Below are positions 23,085 to 33,759 of a stretch of 64,000 bases of DNA, piece after piece. This DNA is from Paraconiothyrium sp. Pb-2020 (taxonomy: Eukaryota > Ascomycota > Dothideomycetes > Pleosporales > Didymosphaeriaceae). The DNA lies in assembly GCA_022419385.1 (NCBI GenBank), contig JAJUBI010000008.1:1240001-1304000 (forward strand). The letters are read 5' to 3'. Below the pieces are notes generated by a model. The model was not told the DNA's origin. It saw only the letters and a program-made list of their open reading frames with translations, and did no database searches. Both the position numbers and the translations under genes were made by a program. The first letter of the stretch is position 1; each line of letters opens with the position of its first letter.

Positions 23085-25451
23085 GTGCGAATCGGCGACT
23101 GACGCGTTTCTTCACTTCATCTTCATCTCACCATGGTTACGAACTGTATCGACATTTTCTCGGCGGCTTGTCTGTAACCTAGCGATGCGTATCGTTGCAC
23201 AGATGGAGCGGAGCATAGTCAATGCGGGTAACATCACATGGCTTTCTTCGGCGACATCTTACGATGTATTGCCTGGTATACATAGAAAGTTGGCGTAATG
23301 TTTATGGCGAATGGTGGTAATTATTCCCGGAGCCGGCATGGTTAGGTATTGCTCATGGGCATTCATGATGGGCTTGGGTTACGACTGCATGCTCCCTTAA
23401 TGTGTTCTCACGACCGGGATGCATGTCGGTCTTGTATAGATAGCTGCCCCAGCATGATCAAAATACATCACATTGCCACCGACAGGTGGCACAATTTTGA
23501 TTGTCAACTTAACGGTTTGCTTGTGATGATTCACATTAATCTTGTGCGGTATTGCACGCGCTGGTCTAGACAAGCTTCGTGTAGCCCATCTGTCCACGGC
23601 GCATCCGACTTGGCGCAGCAGTGACACGACAGCACCATCGCCGTCGACGTGCCACCGCTTGGTTCCGCACTTCCCCGTGTCCTGCACCGCGGCGCTCGTT
23701 CTTCCTCCAAGCAACATGCACTCCCCGCGCCAAAACATGTTTCCCCCGTTTCAACGCAACCTTCACAGGTTTGCGCCAGACGCTAAAACAACGTCCCGGG
23801 GATCGCACCCGCTAAAGGCAAGACTAAACGTCGCTGCATGAACGCCCGCCGGCGTCGACGGTTCTGCACCGGCCCCTCACCGGACGCCTGGCGCAGCGCC
23901 GCGCGGCGAAGGCTTCCACGGCTTCGCCTCGAACTATGTGGTGTGAATGCAGGAACGCGTGTACGCCTAATGGACAGGCGCGCATCGCCTTCATTCCCGA
24001 GGCTACCTTCGGTATAAGCTCCACTGGTCGACGCGCTTGTACCTGTCTCTTTGGCACATCCTGCGGGTCTCAGGAGAAAACACTGGGTCCGTGACGTGAC
24101 GATCCCAGGACCGGAATGCATACCAGACTTGAAAAGACCTGGAACGAAGGTTCCGATCCGTGTTGCATCCGGGTTCTTGGGTTGCAAACAGTCCGGAATG
24201 CGAATGAAAGTGCCTGACGTGAAACAGCAGCGCGTTCGCGTTCTGAGCTTGTTGCCGTACAGCGGTGCGAAGTGCGGCGGCGCGCTCAACAAGCCGGTCG
24301 GAATCCCCGCCGCGGTGGCCTAAGGCGGCGAGGCCCACATCAACCACGGGCGATTGCATGCAGGTATACATCAAGACTCCACAACTACCTTCTATGCACA
24401 CTATTTGATTTTGCGGCGTTTCCGTGCTGGCTGCGGAGGCTGCGCCGAAGTTCGCATGCTTGCAAAAACAGCAGCGGGAGCGGCGCTCGTATTCTCTACT
24501 GCACTGTCATGTCGCGAGCTGGGCGCGGGTGCTTATGGGGATCTGCGCGGGAGGATGGGCCTAGTGCAGATCGTGACTTCGTTTGTGTTGCTGTTTGAGG
24601 ATGGGCGGCCTTGTGGGCCTTGGAAAGACTTGGGCTTGGCCTGTGAGGCTGGCTAAATTGGTGATCTCGATGAGCAGGTGGGAACATAGGAACAGTGGAA
24701 GAGAGCATGCTGCGATCTAGGTGAACTACGAAGCTCATGGTGGCCACAAAGCAGACCTAGGTTACTCTGTTCCAAAAAGGGCTTCGAAAATTCTGGGCCT
24801 CACTCCGCTTGCTTGTTCGCTCACGCTGACAATTCATCCCGAGTTGAAACCGTACAGTCACCGCACATCCTCACTTGTAGGCAAGGTCCATCATCATGCG
24901 CACACTCCGCATACTTCATTGTGACCTCCGTCCGATCCGACTCGAACCTTTGACATTGACGGAGTCTCTATCTCATCCCGTAGAACTAGAGCAAGGTTTA
25001 TCCAGTTTATGCCTAGGATTGTACAGCTTGCCGAGCATTCACTCATGCTCACACGGATATTTCAGACAGTCTACACACCAAACTACCAGGACTATCCATA
25101 ATCACACTGGCGAACAATGTACCGCAACCTACACTGCTAAACATAGCGAGGACTTGTCTCAGCGCCCGTTTGACACCCGGCTTTGTTCCAATTATACCCG
25201 CTTTGGGCTGTTATCCTACACGTGATATGCCCAGCGCCTGCGCACGCGAAGATAGCTTTATTGCATTGTAAGATTGCTTGCATTGTACAATTGCCTGGAG
25301 CCGTAGAAAAGAAGCACTACAAGTACCTCACAGCCATATTTTGTCCCTAAGAAATCCACCGGTAATCGCGTAACATCAACCTAGTCCAATTGCACTTGAA
25401 GTTCATACGCGCTTGAGCATCACAGCATAAGTACATACCCTTACTACAGCC
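23085..25451. other. Intergenic region
   Basis: 2.4 kb without a supported gene. Overlapping frames around 23540-24660 on both strands have no consistent coding signal. Part is the 3' UTR of the wall-protein gene. Confidence 0.45.
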
Positions 25452-26186
25452 ATGACCTCACAGGATGGCATCCGCGCCGGCGCTCCCAATACCTTCTTCT
25501 TCATCCCGTACACCGTCAAGCAGTACGACCCAACCGAACCTGTAGAGTGCGCAAGGCGCCCACTTTGGCCATTGAGCCACCGCAGACAACACATGGGCAC
25601 CAAGTACGATGTCCGCTCCATTTATCCCCCAGACCACCCACTCCGTAAGCAAGAAATTGACATACCCTCTCACCCACCGCAGCCCTCGCTCAATGATTAC
25701 TTCCTCCTAGCCAGAGTCTCAGAAGAGGATAAGTATCTGAGGCCGTTCTGGGAGAAGGAGACTGGACAAACACAAGGCTGTGACGAGGATGAGGGTGTAG
25801 AACCAGAGAGGAACCTTCACAGCGATGCATCTAATGCTGCACTTTTCACTGTACTAAGTTTATTCGGGCTGCTCCTTTCTTCACTCGTTGCATCAGTTGC
25901 TGTCCGTGGCATTGCCTGGTTGGCCGGCGGCATCTGGAGAGATGCCCCCGTGTGGATGGCGTACAAGATCAGGCCGCTGGCGCTGCGGGTGAGGGATGGT
26001 GCTTTTCAGGTCTCAGTGAGGACGAGGCGGTGGATCAGTGCTAGGTCGTGGACGTTCTGGATGTGCGTGGTGATGGGCTTGCTGGTTGTCGATTGGGGTA
26101 TGACTCGTGCAGCAGAACGAGAGCATACAGCAGTGGTCATCAGGAGGGGCAGGGTAGGGAGTGTGTTCAGGGTGAGTAACTCATAG
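25452..26186 (+). CDS. Putative two-TM membrane protein, unknown
   Basis: A single exon of 244 residues starting at an ATG in a good context (ACAGCCATGACC). The first 125 residues are hydrophilic with several proline-rich patches (YPPDHPLRKQEIDIPSHPPQ) and an acidic stretch. A hydrophobic helix follows (AALFTVLSLFGLLLSSLVA, about residues 129-152), then a basic amphipathic region, and a second helix (SWTFWMCVVMGLLVVDWGM, about 201-220). I recognise no family. It is likely a species-group-specific membrane protein; the continuous frame and codon use favour a real gene. Confidence 0.55.
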   Translation: MTSQDGIRAGAPNTFFFIPYTVKQYDPTEPVECARRPLWPLSHRRQHMGTKYDVRSIYPPDHPLRKQEIDIPSHPPQPSLNDYFLLARVSEEDKYLRPFWEKETGQTQGCDEDEGVEPERNLHSDASNAALFTVLSLFGLLLSSLVASVAVRGIAWLAGGIWRDAPVWMAYKIRPLALRVRDGAFQVSVRTRRWISARSWTFWMCVVMGLLVVDWGMTRAAEREHTAVVIRRGRVGSVFRVSNS

Positions 26187-26390
26187 GCGCAGGTCGCTTT
26201 GTTTTATGGGTTTTCAGAGCACGTATATCTGATTCGACATATTTGTCAATGGCATTAGCATAAACAGAAGCAGCGGAACATCTACAATGGAATGGTTCAT
26301 GACATTCGTGTGATATTTGTACAAGTATCGCTCAGCCTTCGTCTCACAGTACAGCCCTGGCTTCGGCATCGTCCTCCATCCAACTCAAAC

Positions 26391-27057
26391 CTACACTCCA
26401 CTGTTGGGGTAGTTGTTCTGGTCCACTGGGTTCGCCGGTCCACCCGTCTGACCTAGCGCACCTCCAGCGTCCACACCTTCCTTTCTCTGTCCCTGTATTT
26501 GTTCCCTCGCCGCCTGCTGCTCCGCCTTCTTCCTGTCCAGATCGCTAGCAAAGTCCTGCTCGCTGCCGCCACCTCCTGCGCCGAAACGGTCGTTGTGAGA
26601 GACGGCGGAGGCGACCTTTCCCTCGCCCGGCGCGGCCATCTGCTGCCCGTCAAGCTCGTTATGCCGACCCACGTCCTCCTGCGTACGGCCGTAGGATTCT
26701 TCACCTGCGGGCGCGCCCTGAATAGGTTAATAAAAGCCATAAACTAGAATTTGAGGCCCGGTGTGCGATGTGTTGGCAAGAGCAAAAGACTTATCCTTTC
26801 GGCAAGTGCTCTCACATCCACTTCGTACGGCTTTCTTCACTTACGTGGATCCCTCCACCAGGTGCCTTCGCCTGGCCTTCAGTCCCAGGCGCGACTTGCT
26901 CGCTGGGTATGCGCTTATCTACCGGCTTTGAGTCATCGAGGGCATTCGAGTCGGCCTGGGCTTGCTCGGCGGGCTCTTTGGTCGCGGGGTTGCCGGGCGT
27001 GGTGTAGGCCTGGTTAAGGGTAGGCTGGGAGGGGCCGGTGGGATCGAGGGCGGACAT
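26391..27057 (-). CDS. Small hydrophilic disordered protein, unknown
   Basis: Exons 27057..26845 and 26717..26391 (intron GTAAGT...TTAACC...TATTCAG, 127 nt) give 179 residues. The start is the ATG before SALDPTGPSQP. The product is rich in Gly, Gln, Ala, Asp and Lys, lacks cysteine and hydrophobic segments, and has phrases such as GRTQEDVGRHNELDG, GAGGGGSEQDFASDLDRKK and a PVDQNNYPNSG C-terminus. The make-up resembles LEA-like or stress/conidiation-related hydrophilic proteins of moulds, but no defining repeat is visible, so the function stays open. The perfect frame restoration across the intron supports the model. Confidence 0.65.
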
Positions 27058-28056
27058 TGTGATAATCGTGACGGGTATTTTGGTGTGGTGTGTTTCCGAC
27101 AATAAATAGAATAAAGAATTGATTTTACTGTGAGAGAGTACGTGGAGAATGGACTTGTCATTGCAGTTTGGTTTTGTCCATTGGAAGTTAAGGCGATGAC
27201 GTAGGCGGGGTTCAGAGAGCTATCAGTGACGCCCCGCCCAAGCTACAAACGCGTAAGTAGGCCCGCGGCGAAGTTGCAATTACTTCTACACCTGAGTAAT
27301 GTAAAAGTCTGGGTGGGGGTGTAATTGTATTCTAATCGTACTCCTGAAGTTTACGTAAGTCAGATGAGGGTACACAGAGGCCCGAGGCAAAATCCCGAGT
27401 CTCTCTCAAATTCAAAGGTCAGCTAGTCACCCAAAAGTTCAGTAAGTGCTATATAGAAGCATATACCGTCGGGTAACTCACTGTACAATGAGCATCTCAA
27501 GTCCTGATGTATTGTAGTATTGTATCGTGCGTCACTCGCAGGAGGTGCTGCTGCCAGATGTCTGAGTCAATCCTTCGGCCACTGTGGTAGTAAAACTGCG
27601 ACTCGTATCACAACACTGCATAATCGTATGGGGTATTCAATCATTGCAATCTAGACTTTCTTGCCTGTAACGGCAACAGCAATTGTCGCTGCTACAAACT
27701 ACTACTTCGACCAGAAGAAAGACATGCTTGGAGAGGCCTGTCGCTGGTAGCCCACAAGCCGCCTTTCTTCTCACCTTCAAAGGACTAGATTGCCTGCCCG
27801 GGTGGTGTAGAGCATGATCAGGTGTTGTGCCAGTACATGCTGTCGCGTTATGTTCGCGAATGTGTTCGATACTGGCCCGGCTCGAGCATTCGACAACGCA
27901 ACCTAATGGCACAGTATGCCATAGTATCTTCTCTTTCCAAGTGACCGTGAATCCGGAAGCGGACCCACCAAAACAAGCTAAGAACTCCGTAATGCACCAA
28001 TTCATCGCCTTTCGTAACGCCGTCGCTATGCTGAACCAGAATATGAACGTGAGCGA
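27058..28056. other. Intergenic region
   Basis: About 1 kb between the 5' end of the hydrophilic-protein gene and the 3' end of the TAF3-type gene, which share the minus strand. A minus-strand frame at 27637-28005 lacks motifs and probably lies in the 3' UTR of the TAF3-type gene. Confidence 0.45.
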
Positions 28057-28902
28057 CTATAGCTCCATGGCAATGTCCTGTGAGCCTTCCCTGGAATCCA
28101 CCACGTCCGACGCATACGCATCTGCCATTTCGATGTTTTCGCGTGGCGTAACGGTGGCTTTAGCTGCTCTCTCCCGAACTTTGCGACACCACTCTTCGAT
28201 GGATTCCTCTGCACCTCCCTCGATCTTGACAGGGCGGAGCTCAGCTGGTTTGCCGACAATGGTGCCTTGATATCGTGAGTCGACGCCGGTCTTACTATGC
28301 TTCTTCATGAGTGCTAAAATGTCATATTAGCCTTGTCGCCTTCATATACCACCAAGATCTAACATACTTGTAAGATAGTCCTCCATCTCCTGCTTGTCTC
28401 GCTCTTCTTGGGCAGTAAGCGCTGTGCTAGGTACGTCCTTTAGCTTCATTGTGCCCGCGATCCTCATGATCTCCTCGTTCTGCTTCCCTTGCACCCAGTC
28501 GATGAAAGCCGTGATATCAGCTGTGTCTTGCCTGTCACGTCTCCTCTCCTCCTCAGCGCGCGCGCCATTGTCTTCGTATTCTTCGAGGGGTTTGCGCAGT
28601 ATCTCTTTCCACACTTCTTCTGCTGTTGTTAGGGTCGGGACGAGTAGACCGCAGTCCTGCATGGCCATGCGCACGTCGGTGACATCGGGCTCCAGGTCAT
28701 TGTGGTTTGAATACGCATTGTAGGCAGTGCGCGATGCGAGGAGTGTGAGGTAGCGCGCTGTGAGATCGACGACCGTGTCGACGACGGAGGGTTTTGCGCC
28801 GTTGAAGCCAGCGGCGCGCAGTATGTCAAGCACGGCGGGCCGCAAGAGCGCGAGGTAAACGTCGTTAATGGACGACATGCCGGCGCGTTTAGAGTGTGCC
28901 AA
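28057..28902 (-). CDS. TAF3: TFIID subunit TAF3-type protein (histone-fold, Bromo_TP)
   Basis: Exons 28902..28368 and 28313..28057 (54-nt intron GTATGT...TTTTAG) give 263 residues; starting at the second ATG (28878, Met-Ser-Ser-Ile-Asn) gives 255. Residues about 12-90 form the bromodomain-associated histone fold: INDVYLALLRPAVLDILRAAGF, then VVDTVVDLTARYLTLLASR and DVTDVRMAMQDCGLL. TAF3 pairs with TAF10 through this fold in TFIID and helps recruit RNA polymerase II to promoters. After it come charged helical segments (EEERRRDRQDTADITAFIDWVQG) typical of the fungal proteins. No PHD finger follows, which also fits the fungal form. Neighbouring divergent TAF7 strengthens the call. Another histone-fold family such as TAF8 is the main alternative. 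Confidence 0.75.
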
Positions 28903-29193
28903 GCTATGTGCAGAGGTCCAGTATAATGTCGCGGATTATCGAAGCAGCAGGCGGCGCATCATGTGGGGCGGTGTTCGGTATGTGGAGTTGTGAACGTCGC
29001 GTTCAAAGGCAGGAGCTCTGGTCCTTCACTTTTGGTGGCGCCGCGCCAAGACTCATCACCTCCGCATTTGCGAAGCTTCCGCCGCAAGACAACCTACGGT
29101 TAACTTACCTACCCACCAATAGCCTACGCAAATGCAGCAAGTCCGATACGCCAGATCTCCGTCGCTTTGGAACGCGCAGACGACCCGCTTAAG
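28903..29193. promoter_or_regulatory. Shared divergent promoter between TAF3- and TAF7-type genes
   Basis: Only 291 bp separate the two start codons, so both 5' leaders and core promoters must fit here. I see no clear TATA box. The region is a candidate bidirectional promoter co-regulating two subunits of the same complex. Confidence 0.5.
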
Positions 29194-30885
29194 ATGAAGC
29201 TCAAGCTCAAGACCAACTCACAAGCCGCCGCCGGCGCGCCTGCGGAGGCATCTACGAACGGAGCGTTCCAACCTTCGCCGGCACCGAGCGCTGGACCAAA
29301 GCTCGCTCTGAAATTCAAGCCCGCGGCTGCTTCCGCTGGAGAATCTGCCGATGGCCCCGTCGGTGACGCGCCGAAGCAGAAGCGCAAGTACACAAAGAAA
29401 GCCAAGTTGGATGAGAATGGCCAGCCACTCCCCGCGGCAAAGCCAGGTCCAAAGCCTAAGAAGCGAGCGCTGGAAGATGGAGAGGAACGCGACCCCTCAA
29501 AGCGCAAAGTGAAACCCACCATGAAGAGCTTGTCTTCCGCCTATGTTGATGAAAGCGATGAAGAAGATGATGTAGCGCCTGCACCCGCGCCCGCAGCTTT
29601 GGCCCAGGCTGCGCGAACAAACTCGATCAAGATCTCCTTAAAGAAGAATGCCACCGGCGGCACGCGACCTGCTGCCGCAATCCTCAAAGTCAAAGGTCAT
29701 GGAAGGCCTCCGCCACGGCCACCGGGTGTAGGATACGATAGCGAGGCAGAAGAGGCGGAGAAAGATCCAGCTATCGAGAATCAATTCGTGCTACGGATGA
29801 CTCCGGGCCCGGATAATGACCTTTTGCGAAAATCCATCGAGGAGAAGACCATCGGAAAGAGCTATGGCAGTGGAGGGCCGGGGGTACAGTTCCGCTTCTT
29901 TGACCGCGAAGGCCGCAAGGCCATGATCACAATACAGGGCCGTCACTATGCTGCTACTATGGTCGAGCTCCCCTGCGTGATTGAATCGCTGAAAAGTTGG
30001 AATAAGAAGGACTGGGTGAAATCGGCAGACGTATGTCAGATGCTGCTGGTTCTCGGTCGCGTACAGAACGAAGAGGAAGCTAAAAAGTACACACGCCCCC
30101 GTGAAATTGAGCCAGACTCGCACCGATACCCTCATGGCTTGACACCGCCCATGCGATGGGTGCGCAAGCGCCGCTTCCGACCGCGCAAGTCGTATCTCGA
30201 TGTTGAACGCATCGAAAACTCCGTCGAGGAACTACTCGCTCATGATGAAGGTGCCGAAGATGTTCAATTCGGCTTCATAGACAGCGATGATGAATCTTCC
30301 GAGGCAGAATCCGATGATCAAGATGCTCAAGGCGAAGACGAGGACATGCCTGACGCTGAATATGCAGAGACACCAATGGCAGAGTTGGCTGACGAGGATG
30401 AGCTCATGGCTATGTTCCACGATGAACTTGAGGGCGACGAAGTTGAGGTCGAAGCCAACGGCGATGTGAATGTGGATGACTTATTCAATGGAAACAATGA
30501 AATTGAAGTGGAAACACCGGCAACAGCTGGCGCCCACGAGGTTGCAATGCACGCGCTTTCTCAGAACGGAAACATAGTCATCGAACCCGGCAGCGCAGCG
30601 TCTACCCCGGCAGCTGCTACATCGCCCGACGACGATGATGATGATGACGATGACGATGACGATGACGACGATGACGACGACCCTGAGGCGGCTGAAAGGC
30701 AGCGTGAGCGCGAAGAAATCCTGGAGCAAATCCGCGATTTGGACACTGCAATTGCGGATAACATTGCGCAAAGGGATGCAACGACCAACATGCTATTCAA
30801 GAAGAGAGTGCAAAGCAGACTCGACGGACTTATCGAAGACAGGAAGGTGAAGTTGGGTCGACTTGGGATGTCCGAGGATGAGTAG
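29194..30885 (+). CDS. TAF7: TFIID subunit TAF7
   Basis: A single exon of 563 residues; the ATG at 29194 (MKLKLKTNSQ) is chosen although the frame is open a little upstream. The TAFII55 N-terminal domain lies at about residues 196-350: ENQFVLRMTPG, FRFFDREGRKAMITIQGRHY, ATMVELPCVIESLKSWN, then DVCQMLLVLGR and LTPPMRWVRKRRFR. TAF7 binds TAF1 in TFIID and restrains its acetyltransferase and DNA-binding activity until initiation. Residues 1-190 are Lys/Ala/Pro-rich with NLS-like patches (KRKYTKK, KKRAL). An acidic second half contains a run of 18 Asp at about 478-496, followed by a C-terminal coiled coil (RQREREEILEQIRDLDTAI). The Asp run is encoded by a GAC/GAT microsatellite and may vary in length between strains. 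Confidence 0.88.
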   Translation: MKLKLKTNSQAAAGAPAEASTNGAFQPSPAPSAGPKLALKFKPAAASAGESADGPVGDAPKQKRKYTKKAKLDENGQPLPAAKPGPKPKKRALEDGEERDPSKRKVKPTMKSLSSAYVDESDEEDDVAPAPAPAALAQAARTNSIKISLKKNATGGTRPAAAILKVKGHGRPPPRPPGVGYDSEAEEAEKDPAIENQFVLRMTPGPDNDLLRKSIEEKTIGKSYGSGGPGVQFRFFDREGRKAMITIQGRHYAATMVELPCVIESLKSWNKKDWVKSADVCQMLLVLGRVQNEEEAKKYTRPREIEPDSHRYPHGLTPPMRWVRKRRFRPRKSYLDVERIENSVEELLAHDEGAEDVQFGFIDSDDESSEAESDDQDAQGEDEDMPDAEYAETPMAELADEDELMAMFHDELEGDEVEVEANGDVNVDDLFNGNNEIEVETPATAGAHEVAMHALSQNGNIVIEPGSAASTPAAATSPDDDDDDDDDDDDDDDDDDPEAAERQREREEILEQIRDLDTAIADNIAQRDATTNMLFKKRVQSRLDGLIEDRKVKLGRLGMSEDE

Positions 30886-31270
30886 GGGACGCAGATATTC
30901 CGCCATGGCTGACCCTTGTCTCGTAGGCAGTGATGAACTTGTTCGTGAGCAACAGCCACTCGGGGTGTCGGAGATTGGCACAAGAGATGGTCTGTCGCGG
31001 TCGTGGTGTTTTGGCGTTCAATGCAGCATTTCATGGCGTTGATAGGGTGCGCGATGCATCTCAGCATCTCAGCATTTGCGTATGAATTCCTCTAGTCATA
31101 TCATTACGGTCTGTATAGCAGCCTACCTAGAATCCGTAGTAACGCTCTGACGAAAGAAGTCAACATCGTCAAATTCATCCCTCTATCATTATGGGTTGTG
31201 CTGTAGTGACTTCTGGATGAGTCCAGCCAATTGCAATGTACATCTTCGCGTAGTAACAATTAGCATGCTC
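30886..31270. other. 3' flank of TAF7
   Basis: No supported gene; probably the TAF7 3' UTR plus spacer before the ferric-reductase remnant. Confidence 0.4.
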
Positions 31271-32205
31271 AAACCTGCACAGCGGCTATTCGGCGAGGTT
31301 GAACTACTACACCTGATCTATAACCACTCGCAAAACGAGGAACTCATAAGATCAACAATAGTGGCTCGACATGCCATACAACGGTCGATCCCCTGACCTG
31401 ACCAACACAACTCACAAGCCATGACGCTCCGCGTAATGCATATAGATCTGAGACGTGTTGAAGTGAGCGGTGTCGGTTCTACGAGCGTCCGCGTTGATAT
31501 TCCGGGCGTCCGCTGGTCCACACTAAGAACAGGTGTTTACGTGCATGTTCCGACGCTCCACCCTCTGCGACCGTGGGAGAATCACCCTTTTTCTATCATT
31601 TCAAGCGCGATACTCAACAGGCCACCTTCCACAGACAAGCTCGCTCAGATTCAATAGATGTAGAGAAATAGCCCGGCATGAAAACAAGCGGCTCCCCTGC
31701 AGCTAACGCCATCTCCTACATCAATTCAGGTCCCACCCTATTCATCCGTAAAAGTACAGGGATGACCAAAGCTCTCACAGAGCACAAAACACTCTGCACG
31801 CTCATAGAAGGTCCGTATCCAACCCGTTCCACTGCCTCAGCCCTAAAAAGCGACCGGCTGCTTCTGATCGGGGGGGGAACCGGCATCACAGGCCTTATTC
31901 CCTTCCTTCAATATCACACAAATGCACAACTCTTCTATACTGTGAAGGCAGCAGATCAGGTTTTGTTAGGCCATCTGAAAAGCTTGCTAGACCAGGTTCC
32001 CGAAAAAGATATTCGCGTTGGGGACAGGCTGGACGTCGAAGCTTTGTTGCGGCTTGAGGCTGACAAAGGGTATAAGAAGGTTTCAGTCATAATTTATGGG
32101 TCGGTGGGGACATGTGTTGATATTAGAGACGTGGTGGCGAGGCTTGGGAGCGAGAAAGTTGGGTTTTGTGAAATTGAGGCGGAGGTTGGTGTATTTTCGT
32201 GGTGA
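31271..32205 (+). pseudogene. Ferric-chelate reductase C-terminal remnant (FRE family)
   Basis: Two frames together resemble the cytosolic FAD/NADPH half of a ferric reductase. About 31421-31657 contains RVDIPGVRW and ENHPFSIIS, the FAD-binding HPFxxxS motif. About 31650-32205 contains TLFIRKSTGMTKAL, TLIEGPYP and DRLLLIGGGTGITGLIPFL, the NAD(P)H-binding Gly motif. They are out of frame with each other; the second frame continues upstream to a TAG (31672-31674) preceding PGMKTSG, which a CAG-to-TAG change would explain. The six-TM heme domain expected upstream is missing. Family reductases reduce Fe(III)/Cu(II) at the plasma membrane. Truncation, frameshift and stop point to a pseudogene. The 5' boundary is approximate. 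Confidence 0.7.
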
Positions 32206-32447
32206 GGTGACATGCCACCAAGCATGTCGGCTTGCCATGATGAAGGTAAGCGTAGGAAAAGGTTAAGCAGCGTTACGTAAGACCGGAAGCAGTGAATTCA
32301 GAACCCATTACGCAGGAGCCTAGTTCGGTCCACCACAAGACATAATGTAGCGGTATGTCACGAAGTTGATCGTCCCAAGGGTGCTGAGGGAACTGTCAAT
32401 ATACGGAATCAGGAAATTGCGTTGTTCCGACAGAATAACCCACTGAA

Positions 32448-32951
32448 CTAGGCCGGTATCTCAGCATTCGACCACCAAGGTCTGCCAACAGCGCCCAACT
32501 CGTTCTTCAACCATTCCTTCAACCCCCGATACAGGACTTCATAATCCCCTCTTTTGTAAGCCTCCGTAGTCACCCACCAGTTCGCATCGACATCATACTT
32601 GCTCATTTTCTCCGTCACCGGCCCTCTTGCACCCAACGGATACAAATAGAAGCACCCGATGTAATCGCCATCAGCATTTCGGACAGCATAGGCGAAAGAG
32701 CCACCTTCTCTAGATTCGCGTGCATGCCATTGTAGGTCGCGCAGATTGGAGTCCTCTGTCAGTTCGGCTGGTGGCCATGACCCGCCTCGTGTACGGCGAA
32801 TGATTTCGCGACTGGAGTTGACTGCTTCTAGGTCTTGCTGGAGGTCCTTCTCATTGAGCAATGTGGCTGTTAAGTGTTCATACAGGAGCGGATCTGGAGC
32901 TTGCCAACCCGGTGGGATTTGTAGCTTCTTCAGGGAGTGTGAGGGGTCCAT
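32448..32951 (-). CDS. GNAT-like acetyltransferase-fold protein
   Basis: A single exon of 167 residues starting at the ATG at 32951. The C-terminal half resembles a GNAT fold: SFAYAVRNADGDYIGCFYLYPLG as the central strands, then VDANWWVTTEAYKRGDYEVLYRGLKEWL as the strand-helix pair. The segment preceding it (DLEAVNSSREIIRRTRGGSWP) resembles the N-terminal acceptor side of small fungal GNAT-like proteins. The canonical acetyl-CoA pyrophosphate loop (R/Q-x-x-G-x-G/A) is not evident, so catalysis is uncertain. It could be an acetyltransferase-fold protein of unknown substrate. It lies divergent to BRR2. Confidence 0.6.
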   Translation of the reverse strand: MDPSHSLKKLQIPPGWQAPDPLLYEHLTATLLNEKDLQQDLEAVNSSREIIRRTRGGSWPPAELTEDSNLRDLQWHARESREGGSFAYAVRNADGDYIGCFYLYPLGARGPVTEKMSKYDVDANWWVTTEAYKRGDYEVLYRGLKEWLKNELGAVGRPWWSNAEIPA

Positions 32952-33759
32952 GACGCGGTGGGTGGAAACTGAAAGTGAAGCTATGGCAGCAGTTTGATAA
33001 CTTAGATACGCACTCGCCTAGGCGATGATTGTGCTGGGAGTGTCCGCCAACTCTTCGACTTTGGCAAGGTTGTTGATGAAATTCAGGTGTAAGAGGGATG
33101 AATTGGTAGGGCGGCTGGAACAGCCTATAAACAAGCTAACTAGGTAGGAAGCTCCTGCCGAACACACACCAGAGGCCCCTGCCTTAACAACAGTTGCTTT
33201 GCGAGCTCTGGTACGACTCTGGAGCTTCCACAACGGTTCTGAGGGCGGCCAGCTAATACAGAAATCGTGACTCTGGAAGCCTAGTCGGTTGGCCTAGATC
33301 CAAGAGCCAAATTGCAGATGCGATTAATATAGATTGTTGGATCAAACCTGATACCCATAGAGGGAGATGCTGAAGGCAGCCATGTCATGTGATGACGCGG
33401 TGGCCCGTGCCTCGAGCTCGGAGCAGATTTACAAAACTATCGCCGCTCCCACACGCGCGACCCTCCACATCCGCCTGCAACCAGCCTCACCTTAATTTCT
33501 GAGACGATAGCGCATTGAGGCAGCGCTCCTCCTACACGCGCGATTGACAAACCTTCAATACCGTTCGACTACTGTTGCGACCAACGTCAAGGCTGGTATA
33601 GAGCGCGCATTCGGTCCACAAGGCCTATTGGAACTTTCAAACAACTTGCCGTGATCAAGTCGATTTCGCAGCGGAGCGTTTAACTACGTATTCCTCTCCC
33701 GACAGAGCGACTTGCGCCCTTTACAATTTGTAGCCCTAATCTAAGTGCTACCATCCATC
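32952..33759. other. Divergent spacer upstream of BRR2
   Basis: 0.8 kb between the GNAT-like gene and BRR2. A minus-strand frame at 33018-33233 (71 codons) has no support. The last 250 nt before BRR2 are likely its promoter and leader; there is no clear TATA element. Confidence 0.4.

Noticed and set aside
23783..24401. Overlapping open frames on both strands between the wall-protein gene and the 25452 gene
   Set aside because: Open in several phases at once, typical of GC-rich non-coding DNA; no motif or intron.
27637..28005. 122-codon minus-strand open frame
   Set aside because: No domain-like content; lies in the likely 3' UTR of the TAF3-type gene.
33018..33233. 71-codon minus-strand ORF upstream of BRR2
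   Set aside because: No homology-like features, and it sits in the divergent promoter region.
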